A stretch of DNA of 64,000 nucleotides, taken from Opeltia flavorubescens (taxonomy: Eukaryota > Ascomycota > Lecanoromycetes > Teloschistales > Teloschistaceae). The first letter of the stretch is position 1. Each line of letters begins with the position of its first letter. The notes below the pieces were generated by a model. That model saw nothing but the letters and a program-made list of their open reading frames with translations. It made no database searches and was not told where the DNA came from. Positions 12,214 through 25,300 of the stretch are shown in pieces. The position numbers were made by a program, and so were the translations under genes. The stretch covers positions 399,932-463,931 of the forward strand of contig KE546968.1 in the NCBI GenBank assembly GCA_000442125.1. The letters run 5' to 3'.

Positions 12214-13787
12214 GTTAAATATTATAATAATATACTTTTTATTTATCTACCTTTAAACTTTAATATTCGTTTTTTACTATTATAGAAATATTTAATAAAA
12301 GTATAGCGGATATTAATAATAACTATAATTAATAACCTAAATTTAATAACCCTAAATATATAAACGGTATCCGGATATTAATCTAAACCGTATTTTATAT
12401 TTTAAAAATAAACGGTAATTAATACTTTTACGATTATATTTATAAGGAAATGCAGCTTATTTTATAAATAATAAATCCGAGTCCGCTTATAATAATAAAA
12501 TACTATATATTTTTAAATAATTTACTATCTAAAATATAATAAATAAAAATATTTTTATCTAGTAGCTCGACTATCTAAATAGTATATACAAATTCTCTAT
12601 TAATAAAACTATAATAATCGCGGATTATATTTTAAATATATTCTATTATATAAACCTAAAACTCGTTTATTAAATTATAGATTTACTACTAGTTATTAAC
12701 TTAATATTACTTATAATCCGAATAACTTAAATAAACTTTATATACTTCCTTTTTCGTTAGTTTTAATTCGATATTCGAATTCGGTTTTTTAGATTTTCGA
12801 TTAAGTTATTAAGTTATTTCGTTCTATTTATTCTATATTAATATACTTAATTTAACTAAATTACCCTCTAATTAAATTCTTTTATATTTAACGTTTAAAA
12901 AGATATAAACTATAATTACAGCTTTTATAGATTTAAAAACGGGTGCGTATACTTTTAAAAATTAAAAAAGCTAGCGCCGTTTAATACCGTCCTATAGTAA
13001 TTATTATATAAACTCGTTATTTAAATTATTTAAATCGTTTTATTCTAATTTAAACTAGTCCGATCTAATTAAATCGCTATCCTATATATTATACAGGAGG
13101 TATAATCTATATTACGTTTATATAACTAACCTTGACTTAAATAATATTTTACAACTTTTCTATAATATATATTAGTTTTATTATTTATAAAATATATTAA
13201 ATATCGATTTAATAACTTTAATAATAATTTAAAACTTATTAATATTTAATTTACTAGTAAATATTTTATTATTAAATATATTATTACTATTTAACTCGAA
13301 TTCTTTAATATTATTTTAAAACCGAAGGTTAATATTTTAATTAAATATTAGTATTTATTAGTTATAAAGCTCTAATAAATTATAATATTAATAACGGCCA
13401 GGCTTTATAAATTTCTTAATATAAGTTTTAGCTATTAAATATTAATAATATATAACTAAAGACGATATATTTACCTTCTTCTACGATTTTTATAATATAG
13501 ATTTTAAAACCGGAGATAATTTACGCTTATAAAATCGAATACTAGAAAGTTAAAGTATAATTAATAAAGGAAAATAGTATAATTACGGTTAAAATATAAA
13601 TAAAGTTTTTTAAATATAATAAAAGGTCTTTTTTTACCGATAATAATATTAAATCGAGTTTTATATTTTAGGGTATCCTTTTAAATTTAAAAACGAGGGT
13701 TATAATTTAAAAGCCCTCGCTTAAAAAAAAAAAAGATTTTATTAAAAATAAAAATAGGAAATTATATTTCGCTTAAAATCGGTAGCT

Positions 13788-13955
13788 ATTAAACTAGTAT
13801 TAGATATTATAAAAAGAAAAAAATATATAATTTAAACGATACTATAAATCGTTTACTAAAAAATAATAATTATTAAGTTAGTATTAGATATTATAAGGGA
13901 AAAAAAATATATAATTTAAATAATATTATAGATCGTTTATTAAAAACCGATATAT
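13788..13955. repeat. 84-bp tandem duplication
   Basis: Two adjacent copies start at 13,788 and 13,872 with the same order of motifs (GTATTAGATATTATAA, then ATATATAATTTAAA and ATCGTTTA). Most differences are transitions, with a small length difference in an A run. The duplication predates at least part of the RIP mutation. Confidence 0.65.
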
Positions 13956-16900
13956 AGATAAAAAATTTAAAGGCTATTTTTTATAAAAATTTAATATTTA
14001 AGTTATAAAATTAATAAGTTAAAACCGCTATAATATAAGCTAGAATTATAACTATAAATAACTTTAATATATAATATTTATTTCTTATTTTATTTAAATC
14101 TATTTATATTTATTAAAAGACTTTTTTATTTTTAAATCTAATCGTAAAATATAATCGCCCTATTATTTATATTTAATTAATTATTTTAGTATATATTATT
14201 TATAGTATAAATAAATTTATTATTCTAAAAAAACTTATTAAAGATATTCTATTTATTTTTTTATTTATTTTTATAGATCTATATATCGACTTAAAAGCTA
14301 GTAAACTTTTTTTTTTTTATTTATAAAACTTAATATTATCGATATTCCTACTAGTATTTATAGATAATATTAGTAATTATTTTCCTACTAGTTAAAACGA
14401 TATAGCCGGGTATTATAAAATAACTAGTTATAAAACCGAGTAATTATTATTAAAGTTTAATATAAAAAAAATTATATCTAGATTTAATCTAGTCTTAATA
14501 AAAAATTATAATTTTAATAAATTTAAAGAATATAAAAAATATTAGTTTTTAAATATAGAACTATTTATCTACTAGATTAAAAGTCTATTTATTAGGGTTA
14601 AAAATAGTTTAGTATAATTTAAAAATAATTTTTCTAGTATAACTATAGCTTCGATTATCGAGTTTAACCTAAAACTATAATTCTATTATTTAATATTTTT
14701 AATTCTTTAATAAAAAAAAGCTAGTAATAGTTAAACTAAAAATATAATTTTATTAAAACCGATTTAATATATTCTACCTAACTATTCTACTAACTTAATA
14801 ATTTTTATATAAAGGCCGCTGGCTATAATTAATCTAAATATTCGGTAGGACTAAATTATAAAAAAAGGAATATAGTAAAAAAACTATTTTAAAAAATATT
14901 ATAAGCTTTTAAAGGTTTTTAAAAAAAACGTTTAATATAATAAAAATAATTTAATAAATATATTTAATATAAATTTACTATTTTTTAGGTAAAAATTATA
15001 ATCGCTCTTTATTATATTTATTTTAATACTAGCGCGCGAAGGTTAACGCGAGTATTTTAACCCTATTTTTCTTTAATCTAATTCCTTTAATTTTATATTT
15101 ACCTTTATTCCGGTAAAATATAATCTATTATAAAGTTTATACCGCTTTTATAGGATTTTTATTCTAATTAAATTACTTAATCCTATTAAATATATATTAA
15201 TAGCTAGCGGTACTATAAAATTAAAGAGGAAATTGGAAAGAAATATTTAAGGTTATAAACGCGGATAAAAACGAGAATAGGGCTATAAATAAAGGGCGAG
15301 AAAGAGTATATAATCGGCGAAAAAGAGTTAGAATAATAACGCTTATATAAAAGTCGCGACTAATAGTAATTAAATAGTATTATATAATAGTAAAGCCGAA
15401 TATAAAACCGATAATAGATTTATTATTAAAAGTATTACTTTTATATTATTTTTTCCTTTTTTTTCTATAATTATAACTATATAGTCTAATTATATAGTTA
15501 TTATACTTTTTTTTTTTTATATTATACGGGTCCGATAGATATATCTACTTTTATAGTTAGTTATTAGAAATTCAAGTATTAAATAAAATATATATAGGTT
15601 AGTAAATTTAATCTAGAATTTAAATTTTAATTATTTATCTTTTAATATTTAATAAATTATAGCGTAAAAGCTATTTTTATTTTTAATTAATAAATTTTTC
15701 TATTAAATTTTATTATTAATTAGGTTTTATATAAATTTCTTAAATTAAAATTATAAAATAGTAAAATTTAAATTATTTAATTTAATAAATTTATTATCTC
15801 GGGTAAACTTCGCTTTAGTTATTATATAGATAAAGAAAACTTTCGATTTGTTATTAAGTCGAAAATCTATTACTATTATACTAAGTAGTATATATTAGAT
15901 ATATTCTATTATTTTTAGGTTATCTATATAAATTTATAAGCTTAAGTTAATTATTATTATTATAATAGATAACTTTATATAGACCTTTCGCTTTTTTAAT
16001 TAATATTTAGTATTAGTATTAATTTTATATATTAATTAATAGAAAGTTTTATAATTTAAAATATTTACTATTATAAATTAATCGGCGCCTATATAGATTT
16101 CGTCGTAAATAATATATAGCTTAATTTTATTTTTATAACTAGCTAAAAATTATATTATAAATAGATCGGCTTTTTATATAATTTTTTTAACTTTATTATA
16201 AAGTAACGAATATTCGTTATTTTTTTTATAGCCGAGTTTTTACTTAAATTCTCTAATTTTCTATTAATTTCGGAAAGATAAAAGAATATCTAGGCTAAAG
16301 GTTATTTTTAAAGTAGGATCCATTATATAAAAGGCTAAAAATAGGAAAATATAAAAATTATATTAAGTTTTTAATCTTTAATAGCATCGAATTTATTTTA
16401 TATTAAAGCTAGTTTATTTTTATTATTATAAAAAAGATTAAATAAACTATTATATAAATAATTAAAATATAGAATCTAATTTAATATAAATTAATTTTAG
16501 TTAAAATTTCTACTTTATTCTAAATTAGATAATAAACCGTATCTAATTAGAATAAATAATAAGCTTATTTAAAGGCCTACTAGCCGTTTATAAAAAAATA
16601 ATAGTATTATTATTATTATATTTCTATTTATATTATATAGGAATAATAGAATTAAATACTAAATTAGATTTTTTAAATAGACGCGCTATATTTTAAATAG
16701 TATAATTAAATATTAATTTTATCTTTAATATTTAAGAAGCTCTATTATTAAATATTAATTCTTACCTTTTAATTAGTATAGACCTTTTATATCGAAAAAA
16801 AATTATTAATTTTTTTATTACTCGCGGCCTCTAATATTCCGTATAATATATAGATAATATTAATAAATTAATAGTAATACTATAAAAAAAAATAAAAGCT

Positions 16901-17667
16901 ATTCTAATTTAAAAATAGTAAACTATATTTTTAAAGTAACTTATCTAGTTATATATTATAAATTTTTTTATTACTAAAAACTTTTTATAATTAATTATAA
17001 CGTTTAAATTATATAAATCTCAGATTTTATTTTATATTCTAGTTATTCCTATATTTAATTTATCTAATCCGCTAATAAATTTTTAGATAAAATATAAAAT
17101 AGAACTAAATTAAATAATTTTTTTTTACTCGAAATTATACTATAAGAAAAAGGTAAAAGTATAAGGATATATATAAATAAAAAATAATAAATTAAAAGCT
17201 CGAGTATTAATAAACCAAAAATAATTTAATTTATATAATAAAATACCTTTTATTATTATATCTTATTTATAACCTTATAATTACTATATTTAATAAATAT
17301 TTATATCGATTTTTTTTTTTTATTAGAAGTTAAATAAATTAAATTTAATTTATATAATTAAATATTCTATTTAACTATATATTATAATATATTAGAAGTT
17401 TAAAAAAAATAATAATATTTATTTTTCGCCGCGAGTATTTAAATTATCTATATTTATTACTTACTATTTTTAATATTTTAGATTAAATATTATACTATTT
17501 AAGCCTTATTTAAATTTAATAAACTAAAGCTAATATTATTTAAATATAGGTAGCTATATAAATTATAAAAATAATAAATAAAAATTAATAATCGATTTAA
17601 TATATATTAAATACCTATATTAAATTATCGTTTATTAATTTATTTTAAGCTTTTAAATATTTTATAT

Positions 17668-18110
17668 CTTCTACTAGCCTATTAAATCTAGTATTAGTAT
17701 TATTTATCCTTATATATTTAATATATTACCCTATTAATTCTTTTTATCTTATATTATAGCTTACTACTTTTATAATCGGTTATTTTATCTACTCTTTATT
17801 TATATTTAAATTTTTTTTTCTAGTACTATTAATAATCGAAAATACTTTAATTAATTAGTAATTTTATTTTAAAAGGTTCCTTTAAATTTTAAATTTTTAT
17901 ATAAATTTTTTTATATTTCCCGCTAGCCTATTAAATTTAATATTAATATTAGTTAATTATCCTTTTTTATATATTTATTAAATTATCGAACTTTTTTATA
18001 TAACCCGCTAGCCTACTAAATCTAATATTAATATTATTAATTTATCCCTTCTTTATATATTTAATTAATCTTCGAATCTTTTTATATAACCTTTTAGCCT
18101 ATTAAATTTA
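17668..18110. repeat. Minisatellite-like array in left arm (units with CTAGCCTATTAAAT)
   Basis: The core CTAGCCTATTAAAT and variants starts at 17,674, 17,933 and 18,008, with a TTAGCCT variant at 18,094. It is followed each time by TA-rich text and TTTTTTATATA-type text. Spacings are 259, 75 and 86 bp. The mirrored array is at 61,079-61,510. Confidence 0.6.
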
Positions 18111-19618
18111 GTAGTATTATTTTATTTAATTCTTTTTTATATATTCAATACGCTTATTTTATTAACTCCTCTTATTTTATATTAAACTCTACTTCTTTTA
18201 TATTTAATAGTTAAATCTAATTCCTATCTATATTTAAAATTATTTTTTTATTTTATTTTCGAATATTAAATTACGGGGGTATTATATCTTATAAGTTTAT
18301 TAACTAACTAGTAAATTTATCTAGCTATTTTATATCGCTCTATTTTTTTATTAGTATAATTTTAAACTTTTTAACTATAAATTATTAAAGAATATCTTTT
18401 AGGTAAATAGTAAAACTTTTTCTATTATTACTTTTATTATTAAATATACGATAGTTTTTAAATATATTCTATTTTATTTAAAATATTATAAATACCGAAG
18501 TTTTTAATTTATTATAAATTCTTTTTTTAATTTATTTAATCTTTTAATAGGACCTAATTTCCTTTAATATTAGTATTTATTTATTATTATTATTATTTCT
18601 ATTACTTTAGCTTCTTTATATTTAAATACTCGCTAATTTAATTATATTAAGTTTTAGATTATTTATATTTCTTTCTAAATTTTTATTATTATAGAAGCTA
18701 TAATTTTAAAGTATTTTATATATATATTATAGCCTTTTTAAGTACTTACTAATTTTTTAATAGTAGCTCTCTTTTAATTTTACTAGTATACCGCGGAGGT
18801 AAATAAATAACCCTAGCTAGGTAATAAAGGCCCTTTTTAGTATATAATTCGCGGGTATATAAAAAACCGTCCGTATTTTAAACTATAAACTAGACTACGA
18901 TAGCGATTTTAATAAATTTAAGCCTATTAATATTTAAAGCGGTAATTTTAATAAATTTTAATTTATTAATATTCGAAATAGTATTCTTAATAGTATAAAG
19001 TCTATTTTAGCCTAGTATTATATATCTATTATAAAGTATAAAGATATAATTATTCTAATATTCGGTTAATTTAAATTATTTAAAATTAAAAAAAATATAT
19101 ATATCCGTCGGGCGAAATTTATAATTTTTTTAATTAATCGCGTATAAATAAATAAAATTTATTTAAAAATCTTACTTTATAATTTAATTAAAAACGGTAA
19201 AAAAATATACAATAATATTTTTTATATTTAAATTTTTATTTTCGATTTTACCGCCTTTTTAAAAGCTATATATTTTTATTAATATAATAAATAACTTTTA
19301 AATAGTAATAAAACTACTATTATAGAGGTATTCTTTAAAAAATAGACTTTAAAAAAGAAGATATAAAGGGTTAAGACGATTTATATAAATAGAAAATTCT
19401 AATTTATTTAATTCCGCTTCGATTCTAATAAAGTTTATATATAAAGTATTTATATTAATAATCTACCTACCTTTATATTTAATTATAGACTTTATTATAA
19501 AATATATATAAAATTTAAATAAATATTCGAGCCTATAAAAGTTTATTTTATTATTAAAGAATTAATCGACTATTAAAGTATTAAATCTAAACTAGCTATA
19601 ATAAATATATTTTTAGTA

Positions 19619-22320
19619 GTCGAATAGCCAGACGTTTTTATATATTTATTATATAAATTTAAAAACTACTTTATATAAAATTATAACTATTTATTTTACT
19701 AATTATATTTTAATCTTATACTACCTTTTAAATATCGACCCGATTATAGCTAGTATTTATATAAACCGGACTAATAATTTTATTTTATAGTAAAACTCTA
19801 TTATAAAATTTTTAAAAACTTTATTAAATAGAATTTAATCTATATTTTAGAGATTTTATAAAATTATAAAAAAGAATAAACCGAGATTAAATAGTTCTAA
19901 AAGCTTTAATATAATTTATAGATACTATTATTTATATAAAATAGCGATAAACTATATATCGGTCTCTTATATCTTTATTAAGATTTTATTTATTATATAA
20001 AACCTAGCGACTATATTACTATTAAATATAAAAATAAAGAATAGCCCGTAATAATATTTAAATAGTTTTTTTAATAATTTTTTTTATTAAATATTACTAT
20101 AATTATTAAACGACTATATAAAACTAAAAAAGGCTTTATAATTAAAAACTTCGTTTATAAATTCGATTTTTATTAAAAGTAATTTAATAATAATAAAAAA
20201 GCGATTATTAACTACTATAATTTCAGCCTATTTAATATTATATATATTAATATTAAATCCTTTAATATTAATAAAAACTACTATTTAATAGTTTTAAAAA
20301 AGCAGAACCCGGAATATATAGGTAAAAGATAATTCGTACTTTTTAACCGATTTATAAAGTTCTATCTTAACTAGGACCTATAACTAGAATATAAAATAAA
20401 TATTTTTCGTATTTTAAAGATAAATAAAATTATAAATCTTTTAAAATAATAATATATTAATTTAAATATAAAGTAATTTTAAATTATTAAATATTTAATT
20501 AAATACTTTAACGGCTTTAAAATTATTTAAAACGTTTTTAAAAATAAAAAATTATATATAAATAAAATAATTTACCTACTATTTATTAGTTAAAATTATA
20601 AAATTTAAATTATTAATCTTTTAAATAAAATAATAAATTATTTTCTAAAATAATTAAAGGCTATATTATAGAAATTAATAGAATTTAATATTAAATATTT
20701 TTAAAATAAAAAGGTTATATATTTAAATATATTAATTATAAAATATCGCGCGGTCTAAAATAATATTAAAAGATATATTAATAATAAAATTAATCTTATA
20801 AATTAGCGCTAGAATAAATTATATAATCTTATTATAAAATTCGATTTAATAATATATCTACTAATAAAAAAATAAAAAATAATTAAAGCGTTTAAAATTA
20901 ATAATAAATATTTTAAAAATTTTAAAAATAGCTTTTATATATATATTTTTAAAAAGGCCGGTTTACTAAATTAAAAATTATTTAAAAACTATTTTTTAAA
21001 ATTTTAAAACTCTATTAATATATTTATTATAGAATTTAATAAATATTTAATAATTCCTCCTATAATTTTAACTATAGGAACCTTTATAGAAAATCTACTC
21101 GAGAAATTAAATATAACTTCTACCTTACCGGAAAGTAGTTACTTTTTAGGTATTTAAACCCAGTCTAAAAATAAAAATAAAAATAACTATATTAATAATA
21201 ATAATATCGATAATAATAATAATTTAAAAGATTTCTCGGGCTATAATAATTATAAAAAAGATATATCTTAATTTAATCTATTAAAGAAACTAATATATAA
21301 GTAAAAATAAACGCGCTATAAAATTTTCTATATAATCGAGGGCTATAAATAATAATCTAATATATATTAATATATAAATATCTAATTCGCTATTTTATTC
21401 TATTATTAAAAAGATTCGAAAACTCTATTTAATTATTAAAATATATAGCTATTTAACGAATTCTATTATAAATTTAAAAAAAAGGCATTTCGATATAATA
21501 TAGATATATTAATTTATATAATTCTAACTAAAGGGCGAATAATAATTATATACTTTTTTATTAATTATATAACTATATAAGAAACGGGTAGTATAAACTA
21601 TAGAAAATATTTAATAACCCTCGCGTAATATAACCGGTTTAATAAAAAACTTATAATTTTATTTTTAAATAATAATATTTATTAAATTAAATATAAATCT
21701 AATAAAAGCGGTAATTTCGTAGAATTTATAAAATAAAATTTTTTTAATCGCTAGATATTTTTAAATCAAAAATATATAACTTTAAATATATAAAACCGTA
21801 TTATATTAGACCTTTTAAATATACTTAATATATTTTATAATAATAACCTACTATTTAATATAAATTTTTTAATACGTCCGAATATCGCTATTATAATAAT
21901 TATAATTTATAAATTTATTAAAAAAATCGTTAATAAATCTTTTATTTTTATAAACTATATTAATATTAAAAATTAAAAAATAGGCTCGACTTATTTTAAA
22001 TAAAATCCGGACGAGTTTATCGCCGCGATATACCTAGTAAAATACTTTATAAAGTATAGCTATAAAATAAAAAAAATTATAATTTTTTTATTTTATTATA
22101 AGTAATTTAATCTTTTATAATATTAAATTTAAGGCGATAATTAATTAGAATTTATTAATATAAATACTATAAATAGATATTTAAATATAAAAATAAGCTT
22201 CTTTATTATTATTATAGCTACTATCAAACGTTTCGAATTTATAAAAATTAATCGAATATTAATTATTTTAAATCGAGGAAAAGATAGTATCGCTTATATA
22301 TATAATTATATATTATATTA
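19619..22320 (+). pseudogene. RIP-killed UPF1/NFX1-like superfamily 1 helicase, left-arm copy
   Basis: One reading frame runs about 900 codons with no frameshift, broken only by TAA/TAG, as expected when CAA, CAG or TGG codons suffer RIP. Its 3' third shows SF1B helicase C-terminal motifs in the correct order. A motif II-like site is at about 21,578-21,592 (GAA ACG GGT AGT here, an EAG-type site when compared with the right arm). The L-x-x-Q-x-R-M region is at about 21,782-21,802. A QNPDEF...LVKYF block precedes an ITIL-x-x-Y-x-x-Q-like segment at 22,076-22,108. Then come an NT(V)-x-x-Y-like motif V at 22,163-22,190 and a LNRGKD motif VI at 22,268-22,285. Spacing matches UPF1/ZNFX1-type helicases. 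I did not find a convincing Walker A, so the N-terminal part is uncertain; an in-frame Asn/Asp-rich tract lies at about 21,160-21,225. The true start is probably upstream. It cannot be functional as it stands. Confidence 0.68.
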
Positions 22321-25300
22321 ATAATAAAAGCACTATAAATAAATAACTATATTAAATAGTTTAGTAGATCGCTTTAAAATAAAATTCGTATTTATTTAAA
22401 TAAGTTATTTATAATAACCTTATAAAATTAATAACCGTATTTTTAATCTTCTCGCTTATAAATAGACTATATTAATAGATAAATAAATAAAAAACAATAA
22501 AAATAAAAATAATAATAATAATAACGCGACGAGTAAAGATAAAAAAAAAGTAATACTATATAATAATCTCGCGGGTATATAAAGATAGAATAATTTAATA
22601 AATAAATAATTAAATAAATAAATTATATTAACTATAATTTCTTTTTTTATTAATAAAATTTATATACTAATTATTTTATTAACTAGATCGAGTATAGTTT
22701 ATAAATAAATAAAACGCTAATAATAAAAACAATAATAGCTAAAATATATTTTCTTTTTAATAATATAATTTATATATTAAATCCGCTTTAACCAATAATT
22801 AATATTCGTACTATAAATAACTTTAAATTTAATAGTTAAGTAACTAGTATTATTATTAATTAAATAACCGTTATAATATATAAAATAGATTAAACCACGT
22901 ATAAACCTTTAAAAGATAATATTATATTATAATACTTATATATTTTAAAACTACCTTTATTAATTATTAACTTTATAATTATAGATATTAATCCAACTAA
23001 TATATAATAATAAAATCAAACGATATTATAATATTAAAAAGTTATAATCCAGCTTAATAGCCTAATAAAATATTAATAATAGTATTTTATTATAGCCGGG
23101 GGTGTAATTAAACTAACCGGAGCATTTTTATCTAATATATAATCTATAAAAAATAAAATAATTAAATCGAGGACCGATAATATTATTAATATTATAGTAT
23201 TTAATAATAATAATTATTATATAACCTACTTAAATAAATTTATAAAAGGGGAAATTTATACCGAAATTATTAGATATTAATTTTTTACTAACTATTATTT
23301 TTAACCGGAAACGATTTTAAAATATTTATCTATTAATTTTTTTATTAAAGGCTTTAAAACTACCGTTTATTTATATAAATAATACTTATAAATTCTATTC
23401 TTTTATCTTTTTTATATATTATACTTTTTATTATTAACTATTAAATTTAAATTCGCTATAAAAGCAAATCGCTAGTATAACTACTAGTTACCTTCTTTTA
23501 TTATTTATATATTTATAGATTTAATTATTAGATTTTTATAAATATTTTTTTATAACCTCCGCTATTAAATTTATTATAATATCTATTTAAGAGCTATATT
23601 TATATTAATTAAATTATAAATTTTCGATTATTATTTTTTTATTTTACTACCGATAATATCGCTTTATTTATTTATTATAGATATTAGTTTTTTTTAAACT
23701 ATTAAATATATTATTAAATTCTTTATTTTATTAATTCTATTATATCTTATATTATTAACTTTAGAACTTTTATTTTAATAATATATTATACTTTATACTA
23801 CTATCGGATTTTAATAGTATAGCTGGCTAATTTCGGATTTATTTTAGCTTATTATTATTAGTAATATCGGGTTTAATAAGTATTTAATATCTATATACGT
23901 CTATTTATTAAATCGAAAGTAAATAAATAGTTTTATTACCTAATTAATTAATACTAATAACGTTAAATTAATAACTAATTTTTTATAATTTAATTTAACG
24001 ACTAGTAGCTATAATATATTTAGTATTTTAAATCTAATAATTAATATATAAACTATTTTCTTACTTTTAGTCTTTTAAATACGGTTTTATAAGCTAATTA
24101 TATTTTTTATAATAGAATTTTAATTAATTAAAAATTATAATACGCGTAATTAAAAGCGTTACTACTTATATTAGCGATTAAAAAAAATATATATATTAAT
24201 ACGAAATAATACGTTTCTATTTTTTTAATTTTAATATTAAAAAATATTTTTTTAATAAATTTTTAATAGTACTTTAAAAGCGAATAAAGTATAATAATAA
24301 ATAAAAATTTCTATTTTTTATTTCTAATAATAGCGAATCTATAAAATTAATAGATAAATATAATTTTAATATATTTATTATTAATAGATACTACGTAGTT
24401 AATAATATAATTTTATATTTTTAAATATATCTATAATTATAAATTCTAGATTAGTATATAATAACTATTTAATTAATTATCTAATTAATTTTTATTAATA
24501 TTTATAAATTCTAACCCTCGTTTTATTAAACCGGCCGATTTTAATAATAAAAAACTATATTAAATAATAAAAAATACCTTTTATTAAAATTATAATCGTT
24601 TTATAAACTTAAAATAATTTTTTAAAAAAAATTAAAAAAAATTTTTATATATAAAATTTAATAGAATTAAATTAGTATAAAATAAATATTAAATATAATT
24701 TTAAATAATTAACGACTATTAAATATTTTAAATTTATTATTTATATTATATATATATAATATTAAATATCTATTATATATATTAATAGCCGAATAGATAT
24801 TATAATAATATTCCTTTTTATTTAATATAATTATTACGTATTTTATTTTATATAAAAAATAGTTACTATAAATTATATAATTCGGATCTTTCTATTTAAA
24901 TTATATTATAGGCGCCCGCGCTATATATTTTATAGTTTTTTTTTTTTTTATTACTATTAATATCGTTTTTTAAATAATTCTCTATATTTAAATATTTTTT
25001 AATTATTCTCGCGTTCTATAATCTTTATATACTATTTTAAACTTTTTAATAGTATTTTTTCTAATTTTATTACCTTTTTAATATTTTAACGGCCTATTTA
25101 TATATTAAAAGAATCGCGGAAGCGTTAATAATAAATTAATATTAATATTTTAAATATTATATTCTAGTATATAATAAAAATTCTAATAATTATTAATTAA
25201 TTTATAAGGTATATAATTTTTAATACTATTTAAAACTATTAGCGGGAAAATTAAAAAAATAGTAAATTAAATTATTATCCTTTTAAATAATTAAATTAAT

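Larger units (their letters stand above)
4901..15177. repeat. RIP-saturated AT-rich DNA without a partner inside the window
   Basis: There are almost no CA/TG dinucleotides and stops occur in all six frames. No intact gene, tRNA or rRNA is visible. Identifiable local structures are an 84-bp tandem duplication (13,788-13,955) and a perfect 13-bp-stem hairpin (12,180-12,213). One unresolved base (N) is at 8,175. RIP normally needs a duplicate, so a copy should exist elsewhere; the palindrome geometry suggests it lies beyond base 64,000. Confidence 0.7.
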
